A stretch of DNA of 64,000 bases, taken from the NCBI GenBank assembly GCA_025345505.1, contig JANVCC010000071.1, positions 2,670,373-2,734,372 of the forward strand, in the 5' to 3' direction. Every line of letters begins with the position of its first letter. Position 1 is the first letter of the stretch. The notes beneath the pieces were generated by a model, which saw only the letters and a program-made list of their open reading frames with translations, ran no database searches and was not told the origin of the DNA. The DNA comes from Todiramphus chloris collaris. Taxonomy: Eukaryota > Chordata > Aves > Coraciiformes > Alcedinidae. The position numbers were made by a program, and so were the translations under genes. Positions 24,701 through 36,700 of the stretch are shown in pieces.

Positions 24701-27700
24701 AGTTGGTGGCTTCGTGCTGGTGCCCGACGTGGAAACTGGGCAAGGTGGAGCCAGGTACCTGGCAGGCATAAATGATGGCTTCCAGCTGTAGTGCAGAGAG
24801 GGAGCCTTTGTCAGCAACGGAGCGCGGCAGGGACAGGCTGTAGGTGATGTCGGGCGGGGGGACGCTGGACAGAGTGCTCGTTTCCACCACGAGGTCAGGG
24901 TGATGCTTCCCAATCTTGGCTAAAGGACAACAGAGAAAAGAGGTAGCTCAAGTTCTTCACTCCCACGGGTCACCTTGCAAGGTCTGCAGGCTTCATACTG
25001 ATCATCTGTAGCCCTCTGCTCAGCAACAGGAGAGACAAACCCGACCCCTGCTCTTCGCTCGTGTTCCACTGAAATATCAAGTTGCTAAACCCAGGTGGGG
25101 CTTCCCCCAAAAGTGGCCCAAGAAAAGTATTCTGTTAAATTAGAGCAGCACCAACAAAGGGACAGAACACTGGGACAGCTGAATCACAACCCACGGCACA
25201 CACCATACGCTGCCCGCGGCAAAACAAGAAGCAGATAACTGGGATGGTCCATAACGGAGTTAACAGAACTTCCCACACTGCTGCGATGCCAAGACACTCA
25301 CACTTTGAAGGAATATATTCTGCATAGGTCTCTGTTTGCCCCAACTCTTCCGTTTCTTCCTCCTCGCCTTCATCCTCCTCCTCTGCAAGAGCCTGAGACT
25401 GAAAAGGGACAAAGAATAGACCAAATGTTGGTGTGCTCCTTGAGCTACGGAGCTGCACAGAGCCAGAAACTACGACTTCAACCATCCCGGCACTAATTCA
25501 CAGACCCTTCAAATAGAATCATAGAATGGTGAGGGTTGGAAGGGACCTCAAAGCTCCTCTGGTTCCAACCCCCCTGCCATGGGCAGGGACACCTCCCACT
25601 AGAGCAGGGTGCTCACAGCCCCAGCCAGCCTGGGCTTCCAAACTTCCCAGGATGGGGCTTCCACCACCTCTCTGGGCAACCTGGGCCAGTGTCTCCCCAC
25701 CCTCCTGGGGAAGAAATTCTTCCTCCTGTCCAACCTGAATCCACCTCTCTCCAGTTTGGACTCATTCCCTCCAGTCCTGTCCCTGCCCCACAGCCTAACA
25801 ATTCCCTCCCCAGCTTTCTTGTAGCCCCTTCAGATACTGGAGGCCACAAGAAGGTCTCCCCGGAGCCTTCTCTTCTCCAGCCTGACCAACCCCAGCTCTC
25901 TCAGCCTGTCCTCACAGCAGAGGTGCTCCAGCCCTCTGAGCATCCTGGTGGCCCTTCTCTGGACAAATACAATTCAGTTACAGGTTAGGTAACACAAGGA
26001 AAACCATCTGGGAGAGCCCATCCCAGGGGCCCAGCAAGTGCTCCAAGAGCTCCCGGAAAGGAACCTGGTCCCCACTGGAGCAGGGAAAGACATTTACAGC
26101 CCTTTTCTGATGGGCTGAGGGCTGGCAGTTCTGTCGACTCACTCTCACCTGGTAGCTTATGAGGAGCGGGGTGTTGGGGACAGCAGAGACCTGGTCATTG
26201 GAGCTGTTTAAGCCAGTGAAGGATCTGCTGGGTGAGAACAGCTGGAACAGAAAGGGTTCAGGTGAGAGAGCAGCCCCAACTCTCAGCCCTCCGACCCCAA
26301 CGCGCGTGAAAACACAACGGCAGCAGAGAGACTTGTGCTCTGTACTCAGATCTCACACCCTGAAGTCACCAGTGGACTTGAATGCTTGTTGTTTGTGAAG
26401 GAAAAGCCCTGGGCAGTAATTCTGGAAGCCAATGAAGCTCATGATGGCTGTAGGTGCTTTTGTCACAGTCCAGGGGGAATCACCAACCGAGATGAACACA
26501 CCCTTGGCAAGAAGTGGGACCACTCTGTGAGTCCAGGAGGGACACGTCTCCTGCCACACCTGGGGACAGGAGCCCTTCTGCCTGTGAACACCCATAATAA
26601 CTACGTGATATTGAGATAGGTCACCCCAAAACACTATGGTTTTGCCTTGAAATGGGAGGTCTCAGGCACCAGCCCACCTTCCAAAAACCTCCCCTCAGCA
26701 CTAGCAGGCTACCTGTGCAAGCCCTGCCACCCCCAAAGGGCTCTTGCCAAGCAAGCAGACCCTGTCAAGGCCAGATCACAGTCTATTGTGGGAATACAGG
26801 ACTTGCACTGCACCAGTTACATTAGTCACTGTTTTCCATTTTGCTCCAAAGGAAGAAATGGCCTCAAGTTGCCCCAGGGGAGGTTTAGGTCGGAGCTGAG
26901 GAACAATTTCTTCCCCTTGAGGGTTGTCCAGGGCTGTCCCAGGCTGCCCAGGGCAGTGTTGGAGTCCCCATGATCCCTGGAGGGGTTTCCAAGCCGTGGA
27001 GCTGTGGTGCTGGGGGACAGGGGTCAGTGGTGCCCTGGCAGTGCTGGGGCAATGGTTGGACTCAAGGAGCTGAGAAGTCTTTTCCAGGCTAAACTATCCT
27101 ATGATTCTACAAAGGGACTGAGAGCTCTGGGTTGGATTTGCCAAACAAAGAGAAACAGCATCGCTCTGGGGACTTTGGGGGGGTCAGGCTGTCACTAGGG
27201 TCTCTCCAGGCACCAGCTGCTGTATCAGTTACTGGTGGCTTTGGAGCATCCTACCTGCTGCACCACAGCCAGCCAGGAGAGCTCCCCAGACACTCCTCGC
27301 TGGGAAGGCACACTCGAGGAGCCCCTTTGTCTGCCCCCACGAAAACAAAAATCACACTGGAATTTCCCGACAATGAGCAAGGTCAAGCCAGGAGCTCACG
27401 GCATCCAAAGCAATCAGCAACTCCAGAAGCAGCACTGCTTCAAGTTTATAGCCTGCAAAGAGTGCCAGATTCAGGCTCCACCAGCAGAAGTGAAAGATGG
27501 GAAGTTCTTAAGCATAAACACTCCCATTATTTCCTTTTTTTAAAATTTAGAGGGGGGGGGAGGGAGGAAAAAAAAAGAAAAAACCACCCTCCATTACTGG
27601 AAGCCTGAGTCAGAATTACCAGAAGGAAGCTGGATAGAAGAGCTATTTTCAGTGCCAGCAAATCTGGAGAGCAGGTGAAACATCTCCACCTACAAATCTG

Positions 27701-30700
27701 AGCTCAGTGTAAGAGCTGCTGCTTAGGCAAGAGAAAGGCTCAGATCCGCAGGAACATCAGGGCTCACTTCTCCCAGTCCTAGTGCCGAAAGTTGACGCAG
27801 GTCTGGCTTTGTACCTCAGAGTCTCTGCAGGATAAATCCCTGCTCTCCCAGTTCAGCAGCAGGGCCCTGGCACGTGGCACCTGACCTCAGGGATGGCCAA
27901 GGGAGCAAAAGAAACCTCGGTTGGTTGGAGCACCGAAGAACTCAGCTGAGAATGGGCTGTGAGGGCCACTCTGGGTGGGAGCAGGAGCTCTGATGGGAGA
28001 TACATCACCTTTCCCCACTCCTTCCTTCCTCTACTCTCGCTTCCCCTCCCAGTTTGATTTTCTCCTTCCTCTACACTATGTGTCTAAAAACATAAACAGA
28101 ACGCAGCACGTGTGAAAACGCCGAGTCTCTCCCCGGCTTACACCCCTTTCGGTACAGCCACCGACAACTGCACCATCCAAGGCTTGGTCCTACTCCCCTT
28201 TTTGCCTCCCTGCACTATTCCCAGCGCTGGGAAAGGTCAGGCCAAGAGAGCAGAGCAGGGCCAGGTCTAACGGGAGCAGCTCCCTTGGCAGGACACCCCA
28301 GGACGGGCACAAAAGGCCCCAGTCCTGCTCCATTCTCCGTCTTGCCCCATCTTGCCACAGCTTCCCCGGGAAAAGCAACGGCCACATCTGCCCGACGAGC
28401 CAGCTCTGCTCCGTGGAAACCCATTCCCGCTGTGTTGAGCTGGGAGAAGGGTGTTCACACTTTCTGAAGTGCTGTGAATGAGAGCAGCAGCAGCTCCAAA
28501 ATCCCAGCTCTGGGCTCCTGAGGCAGGGCTTTGCTTCTCCAGTCTTTAACAACCCCTGAGCTGGTCGTGAGCACACGCACAAGGGATGCCAGGGGCTGTT
28601 TCTAAAAGGTATTTCACAGCTTCGGGACAGATGAGCCGAGTGTGTTTTGTCTCCTAACTCCTGTAAATATTCAGCAGCGCAGCAGCAGCTCTTCCCTCCG
28701 TGCCCGTTCCTGAAGTGACAACCAGCCCGGGCCTGACGCTTTCTCCAGGGCTCAGGGCTCTGCCCACGCGGGCTGATGGCAGCAACCCCAGGTCCAGCCC
28801 TCTCCTCTGCATCCACAACCACTCCACGGAAAGCTTCAGCTCCAGGCTCTGGAGATCGGGGCTCTGGAGCGAGCCCGAGGCGCTCGGTGCGGCACAAGAT
28901 GCTCTTCGCCAGTTCTGCTCTGTCCCCTTCCCTCTAAACCAGTCTGCCCAGTGCCAGCGACAGCAAGAAGGGAAAAGCTAAAATAGTCTTTTCCACACCC
29001 AAACTGCTATGCAACAGAAGACAGAAGATTATTTTCTTTTAAAAGGATGAGATCCAAAGCTGCTCTCACACCCGGGATCTCCACGCGGGACGCGTCCGGC
29101 CTCTCTCCCGAGACATCCTGCCTATCAGAGCTGTTTGGAGATGCCATTTCTGCTCCACCTGAATCTCTGGAGACTGAAATTCTGGGAGAACAACCGTCCC
29201 GACAGCCCAGTACAACCACTGCTGCTGGGTGAAGGTGAGCTGCACCAGAACAGGGGAGGGCTGCGTGCCCGGAACGTCACCGACGCTCAGCTCTGTGCTG
29301 CAGCTTGGGAACTGCTCTGGCTACTGCAAAGCCAAAATTCCTGCAATTTTATGGAAAAATCCCAGTGATGTAATGACGTGGGGAGGAACAGGCCGAGATT
29401 ATCTAAATTGTTTGTATACTGGGGTGCAGGAGCTCAGCAAAGTCTCTGTCCTGTACTGAATGAGCGAGGAACCTTTTCCTCAGCCCCGCCTCGAGCCTTT
29501 GCCACAGATCAACTGTTTGCTGCCTTAACAAGGGGGAAAAAAGAAACATCTTTGAAATTCAGGTAATAAACCCACTGCCAATCATGAGTCAACTCCATTT
29601 ACCTGGTGCCCTGGGAGTTACCACCTCCCACACAAGAATGAAACCAAAATCCCCTGACTAGGATGTACTCAACTGACACCTCGGCAGGAAATGTCCAGAG
29701 GAAAAAAAAAAACCAACCAACCAAACAAAAACTACACCAAAACACCCTCCCCCAAGCACCTCTGTCTTCAGAAAACACAGATAAGACAACGTTTAAAATA
29801 GCTAGAGATTCTTTTCCAAAGGAAGTCATTTATAAATGGAATTCCAAGGAGTTAATTGGCCTTATCTGAAGTGTTCCGTGAGACAAGGGCGAAGGGAGGA
29901 GGTGAAGAACACCAGGAGCCAGGAGCAGAGCTGCTGCCTGACACCACTTGGGCTCGCTCTACACGGGCGTTTCTCACTTGCATTCCCAATGCTGGAGTTA
30001 GAGCAGCTTTTCCCAGTATGGTTTTTTTGCTGGGTACTCCACAGATACACAACTGTGAGCTTTTTTAAGCAGTATCTCGACCAGAGTCCACGTGTTCAGA
30101 AACAGGACACCAGAGGACTATTTCTGTGGTGATTTAGGCTACTGTGTCAAAACCCAGTAATAACAGCAGCCTGGGAGTAACAAGGCACGTGCCTTCTGTC
30201 TTGGGGGGATGGATCTCTTTTCTAGCTCTTTCAATCATCCATTTCACAAGCCTGTGATGTCTTCAGCCATCACTTTGGTTCCAGTAGCTCAGCTCTCTTC
30301 CTGTTGTCTCAAACTTCACTTTCCAGCTGGTCCACAGGCCCCAGAGGGGGTGTGGAGACCCGGTGCAGCCTCCTGGGTCTCCAATGTGTTTATCCATGGG
30401 AGGAAGGACAGTGGCATCCTCTGCCTCCCGTTACAGACACGCCGAGGGCCAGCAGATGCTGTCACGGTCTGTAAAGATCTATGAAGAGCTCAGGTGTCTG
30501 ATTCAAGGAGCTGCAGGAATGGTCTAAGATCTCACAGCAAGTCTAAGGCAGACCAGAGCTTTGATCTCCCAAGGACCCTTGGCCACCAAGCCACCCTCAA
30601 GGCCCAGCCTGTCACTGAGCCACACAGCAGCAGCACGTCAAAGCTGAACTGCTGCCAAGACTCTTAGCTCCATGCTGTGACAAACAGGCAGTTTCCCTCA

Positions 30701-33700
30701 CAGAAATACAGTCAGACACACTACCAACTGCAAAACACATCACTCTCTACAGCTCCCTGAAAGGACAGTGTAGAGAGGCTGGTGCTGGGCTCTGCTCTCA
30801 GGGCATTAGGGACAGAACCAGAGGGAATGGCCTCAAGCTGAGACAAGGCAGGGTTAGACTGGACACTAGGGAAAAATTCTTCATGGAAAGGGTAGTGAGA
30901 GATTGGAATGGGCTGCCCAGGGAGGGGGGTGAGAGATTGGANNNNNNNNNNGTGAGAGATTGGAATGGGCTGCCCAGGGAGGGGGGTGAGAGATTGGAAT
31001 GGGCTGCCCAGGGAGGGGGGTGAGAGATTGGAATGGGCTGCCCAGGGAGGTGGGTGAGTCCCCATCCCTGGATGTGTTTCAGCATCGCTTGGATGTGGTG
31101 TTGGGGGACATGGTCTAGGGGTGAACTTGTAGAGTAGGGTTAATGGTTGGACACGGTGATCCCAAGGGGCTTTTTCAACCTGAGTGATTCTGTGATTCTG
31201 AAACACAACAGAACCTCAAAACACCACAGCGACCGAAGCAGTAGGATGCCAGATTGCCTCCTGGGGTGTTGGCATTGAACCTTCTTCCCCAACAGCCTCC
31301 GTAAGAGAATGAGCTACAAAGAAAACCCACTGCATGGCTGGGCATTTACTGGAAGAGCTGGGACCCAGAGATTGAGCAGATAGACGTGTCCGATAGCGGC
31401 TCCTCAGAAGCCAAAGCCGGTGGCCGATCCCAGGTTGTGCAATACTGAATCATCAGTCCCAGCAGAGGAGGGAAACCAGATGGCAGGAGGCTGGTAAAAA
31501 ATGCACAGAACCACATGTTGCTGTGGGACTGCCGGGAGATCACACGCCCAGGAAAGCTCAGAGATGTAAAAGCTTGCAGGGACTTGGACTCGCAAAGTAA
31601 ACACAAATGGTGAGTCTGAAGTTGAGACAGAATGTGTTTTTTAGTCGTTGTTCCTAAAATATTTGCCATGGAGAATAAACAAGCGGTGGCTGCTGCTGGG
31701 GACAGTCAGTGATCTACAGCACGGTGTTTTTCCCGGAGTCCATCCCTCCAGCACTCCCGAGCACCCTGGACATGTGGAATGTTGGAGGGATACACCTTCT
31801 CCGTGGCACACCTACCTGCCACAGCTCCAGGAGCTACAGCCCGCACCCCACTCTGAAAGAGGGCACGTACCAATCTGGGGATGTTCCCATTCCCTCCTGC
31901 TTCCAGAATGCTCAAGTATGTGCAACCAAGTCACCCCTTCCCTCCTCAACAGCCAAATAGCATCATCAAACTGCAGCTTCACCTCTGCAGGGAACCGGGT
32001 CCGTTTCTTAATTCCTTGGGGAAAACAGCAGGGGCTGAAGCCCGAGGTATTCAGTGTCTGATGGGAGGGTGGGAGAGGAGCAGCCCATACCTCTATTTGG
32101 TTCTGCGGCGTGTTTACGTCCCACAGGGTTGGCACGTGGTTCAGACTGTCGGCAGGCAGGAAGTCCTTCGGATCCGCGATGTCGGAGAGGGAATCCGCAG
32201 GGGACGAGAAGAGGGAGTTGTTGTTGGAGAGCTCATCGAGGTACGAAGAATCCTGAAAATGGGGAAAGGACCACGGTTAGAGGCGGCAGGATGAGAAAAG
32301 ACCGGGGAGCTGCTTTCCCACACCTACTCCCCCAGGAGGTTTTAATTCCTGGCTATTAAAAGAGCGGCTCCGTTAGTTCACGCTCCACAAAACTCAGCAG
32401 TTTACTCATCAACAAGGACATGCCCTAAGCAGCTGATTCAAAACCTCCAGTCTCTGGAAGAGGCCAGTAAAGCAGGGGCTGGGCAGCAGTGCTGGGTCAC
32501 TTCCAAGACCAACTCAACTGTGCACATCCCTGCGTGCAGGAGCGGAAGAAAGAGGAGTGTGATTCACCAAGATGTCGGTCACCTTGACATCACGTTTGAT
32601 GAAGAGGACTCCTGAGGGGTGAAAGGTCCTCAGCCTGACACCCAAAAGGACTCAAGCATTTTGCTCCCACGCAGAAGGCTAGAGAGAACCCAGCTACGCC
32701 TGATAATGACACAGCCCCTTAGGAGCTCAGGATTTATACCACAGTGAGAGCTGGAGGCTCTGGTAAAAATAAGGCTCCTCGTGCCGGGTTCTGCACAAGC
32801 GAGGCTGCCAGGAGCAGGGGGAAGGAGCATCAGTATCATCTGGGTTTATGTCTAGGTGCATCCTGGCAAATCTACTGATCCTTCTCCCGAAGGCAGGCCT
32901 CAGTCCAGACAAGAAGAGAATGGGCTCCAGTGACGAGCGCCGGGCTCTGCCCTTGTTCTTTTTCTGGTGCCTGTGCTGGGAGGGCCCGCGATCGCTTTAT
33001 TGTGTGCCAACTCGGTGATGATGCTCGTTTGAGTCACACAGACTGGCTCAAAGTCTTCAGTCCCCTCCCTACCATCAATTCCTTATCTGGTTTTTCAAAT
33101 TTCAGGTGGAAAGAACCACCAGCCAAAAAGCACTTCTGACTCTACATCCTCAGATGTCCCTGCACCTTCCCTGACATCACCACATCACCTCGGCTCGGCT
33201 CCCCTTCCACATTAAACACAAACTTTTTCAAAGCAGAAAAACCTCTGTCCGCTGTTCACCGAAGCGCAACGTACTTCCAAACACTGAGCTCCAGCACGTG
33301 GGTCCTGCTGGAGACGAGCCTCGGTCCCTGAGGAACGGGCAGACAGACCAAGAGGTCCACCTTGGTGCCCCGCAGGCCCCTGCCAACACAAATGAGTTCT
33401 GTGGCTCTACACAAGGGTCAGGTTTGTCAGCAGGCAGCCAGCTCAAGCTCTCCGCTTGGCCAGAGGACCAAACGAGGGCAATAAAGGCAGAGCGTGGCTG
33501 CCAGCAGAGCCACGGTGTCTGATAGGAGGAGAAATTGCTGTTCATTTCCAGTTAAGGGCCAATTTCCTACTACAAGGCAGAAAGACAGCCAAAGATCTTT
33601 AAACATCGCTTATCCCCGCGAACGGCTGAGCCCGCCTGAGCTACTCCGCTGGGCTTTGGGCCAAAGGTGGCCAGGCTCCCCCCGCCTGCTACCAAAGGTT

Positions 33701-36700
33701 TGAGGTTGGTGTAAAACCATGGGGACACGTTCCCTTCACCTTCCCCCCAGGTCTGGTTGGTCTGGCACCCGAGAAGACCCCCACTACCCGACGGCCGAGG
33801 GGGGAGCCCCCGCTGCGTTGCAGCCAGGGGCAGCCGAGCGCGGGCACGACCGGTGGCACCTAACGAGAAAGAGCTGCTTGTTCGGCCGTGCTGGGGTTGT
33901 GAGCCCCTCTCCTGCCAGCAGCGGGTCCCCCGTGCCATGACACACTGCCCGACAGGCAGCGTTTCCTCTGCAGCTCTCACTCTTGGTATTTCTGTGGCTA
34001 TTTTTGGATTACCCAGAAACGGAGGCTTTTCAGAGCCCGAGGCAGGCACCCAGATTTCTCACCGCGGCTTTCGGCGATCTCTGGAACCAGGGACGTGTCT
34101 CACAGTCAAGAAAGTGGGAAACGGCTGGGGTAAGTCTGGTCTTTCTGGTGCATCCCTGCTCGCCCACCTCCCCCAGCCTCACGCTGCTGGTCTGCAGGTC
34201 CTGCAGTGTAGGTGGGACTGAAGCTCACTCTGTTCAAGCCACTGAGATCCTTCCCCCATTAACTCCCACATCATAAAGTCTGTAGCCCCTCTCAACCTCC
34301 CAATCCTCTGCAGAGACTCATGCTGCTGAAGCAAGCTGTCCTCTCCCCTTGTTGTCCTCCCCCACCCTTCTAATTCTTCCCCTCATGATCCCAAGGACAA
34401 GCGCTGCAGTTCAACAGCCTCCAGAGCATCACCATGGTCCAAGCTCCTGCACTCCCACACCTCTTCGGGTCCAGAGCTGTTATCTGGGCTTGCTGGGACC
34501 CAGGAAGACACTTTAACCATCCCCTAATACCACTCTTTTACACTCCAGCTGTTCTAAAACAGTTCAGACCAGTTTTGTGACTCTTCTGACCATTCCCAGA
34601 AAGGAAGAGAGAGATGGACAGACGGATGGACTGTAGTTTCCCTGTCTGCTCTGGTTCCTGATTCACTGGATTTAAGCAGCAGCAGCAAACTCCACTCAGG
34701 GTGTCTGACAGTCCAGATACTCAAAGGGTAACTACAGACTGGTAACAAGAGGCTCGTTAAGAATTCAAGACATTCCTTTGAAAGCCCAGCACTAGAAACA
34801 ACAACTAGTATCTCCTCTGAGCACCAGACACAATGTGGTGGCACGAACAGCTCCCAGGATGGACCTGGAACCAAAACCCTCCCACTCTCAATCCACACCA
34901 GTCCCAGCGAAGAGCGGCCAGTCCCGAGGCACAGGAGTGCTGCTTTGCAGAGGTGTCTGGGCAGCTCCCGAGTGCAAACCCAAAAGGAGAACACCCCGGG
35001 CCTGGCCACCTTGAAAACTTTTGTTGCATGGATCCATTCTGGCTTTTCACTTGAGGGCTTCACTACCCAGGGACGGTGGCAGCAGCATCTCCAGGAGTCA
35101 GATGGTCGCAGATCCCTACCCGGTCTCACACCTGAGCTACGTCGAGATGCTTCTGCAGGGGTTTTCTTGCCTTGCAAACACCCCTGACAGAAGTTGGTTC
35201 AGGAGGAAATGTCCACAAACACGTGGGCACGGCAGCAAGAAGGCTGCAGGGCAGACTGGAGTGGCCATTGCACATCCAGGTCCCCAAGATAGGGAAGTGC
35301 TGGGCTGGACTAGCAATGGGATGGGTGGACACAGCCCGAGAGCGTGCCCACAGCCCTCCTGAGCCCAGCCCCTTTGACTCCCCGGTGACAGCTCCAGTCC
35401 CACCACCACCACCGGCACTCCCTCTGCTCAGGGCACCAGCCTGGAAGGGGAAGAGGAAATCAGCCTCCAAGTCAGAGGAAGGGTAATATTGTCCTCCTGG
35501 AAATGACCACAGTGATCCCATCCTTCTGCCAGGTTACGAGGCATTAGTCACCAGCCTTCAGTCTCCCATTTGTTTTAGCTAATTCCACTATCTGAAGACC
35601 GCCAGAACCAGTAAGGTGCTGGATCCCCACCCTGAGGAGCTCCCAGCACGGCCCCACTCACATCAAAACAGAGTCACTGTTTAATACAAGGCAAATATGA
35701 CCACTATTACCCAGGCCTTGACTAACATCTCCCCTGGTTCACACGGAGCAAACGGGAGCAGCGACCTCAGCCTCCTCAAGGGAGTGGAAGGATCATCACC
35801 TAAAGCACCAGGTCATGGAAGAGCGAGCAAAAGGATCCTTCTCCTCCATGGGATGAAGCCACTGTTGGACCCACGGACACTCTGATGCCAGGTATGGCTG
35901 ACACCAGCCAGAAGAGACCCGCAGCCAAAAGATGCCGAGCTCCGACACACAGACGGGAACAGCGGAGAAGAAGGTGGTGATGTCAGGGGTAGAGGAGACA
36001 GCTCAAGAAACCACGAGGAGTGAGAAGGTTGCAGGGGCAACAAGCGCTGGAGAGGGGCGAGGAGTTGAGCAGAGCCAGCTCCCATGTCTGGGAAGCCCTC
36101 CTTCTGCTTCTGGAATGGCCTGATGGGCTCAGGAGCTGCTCAGAGAAACCACCCCCTGCACCAGGACAGTCAGCACCCGGGTGAAGCATCAACCCCAAGC
36201 CCCACATCTCCCAGAGCAGGCTTCTCCCAGTTCCTCCCATTACAGAAGGACAGACAGAAGCAGAGACCTCGAAGCCTGCTGTGGAAACACTGTTTGGAAG
36301 GAACTGCTCAAGTCAAGAGATGAAGTTTGTAGAAGCCCGTTATAAAAGAGCAATTGGGTGGTTCCCTTCCACCAGGGTGAGCACCTAACGGAGAACTTCA
36401 GAAGGGGACAAAGAGCCGAGGAAGAGCCAGCACACAGCTGCTGGCTGCGGGTCTGCCCAGCGTGATCTTTCACACTGAAGCTGAAGCAACATCAGCGTGC
36501 TAGAATGGGAGAGAGAGGGTCACGAGCCACTGTCTCTCCTCATCTCAGAAGATGCTCCAGCGAGTAACTCGATAAATCGGCGATAATCGTTTGGGGACTG
36601 AGTGCCAGCGAGCACCAGACGATGCTGCTGCAGGACACAGCACTTCTGTCACTGCCCCTAAACTGAAAAGCTATCAAAGGGGACAATTAACTCCCTACAA

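Larger units (their letters stand above)
26242..32090 (-). other. SBNO2: SBNO2 intron between C4 and C5 (5.8 kb)
   Basis: It contains CR1 copies at 26845-27112 and 30737-31200, the assembly gap, and one copy of a short dispersed module (28220-28290). The remainder appears unique and non-coding. Confidence 0.6.
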
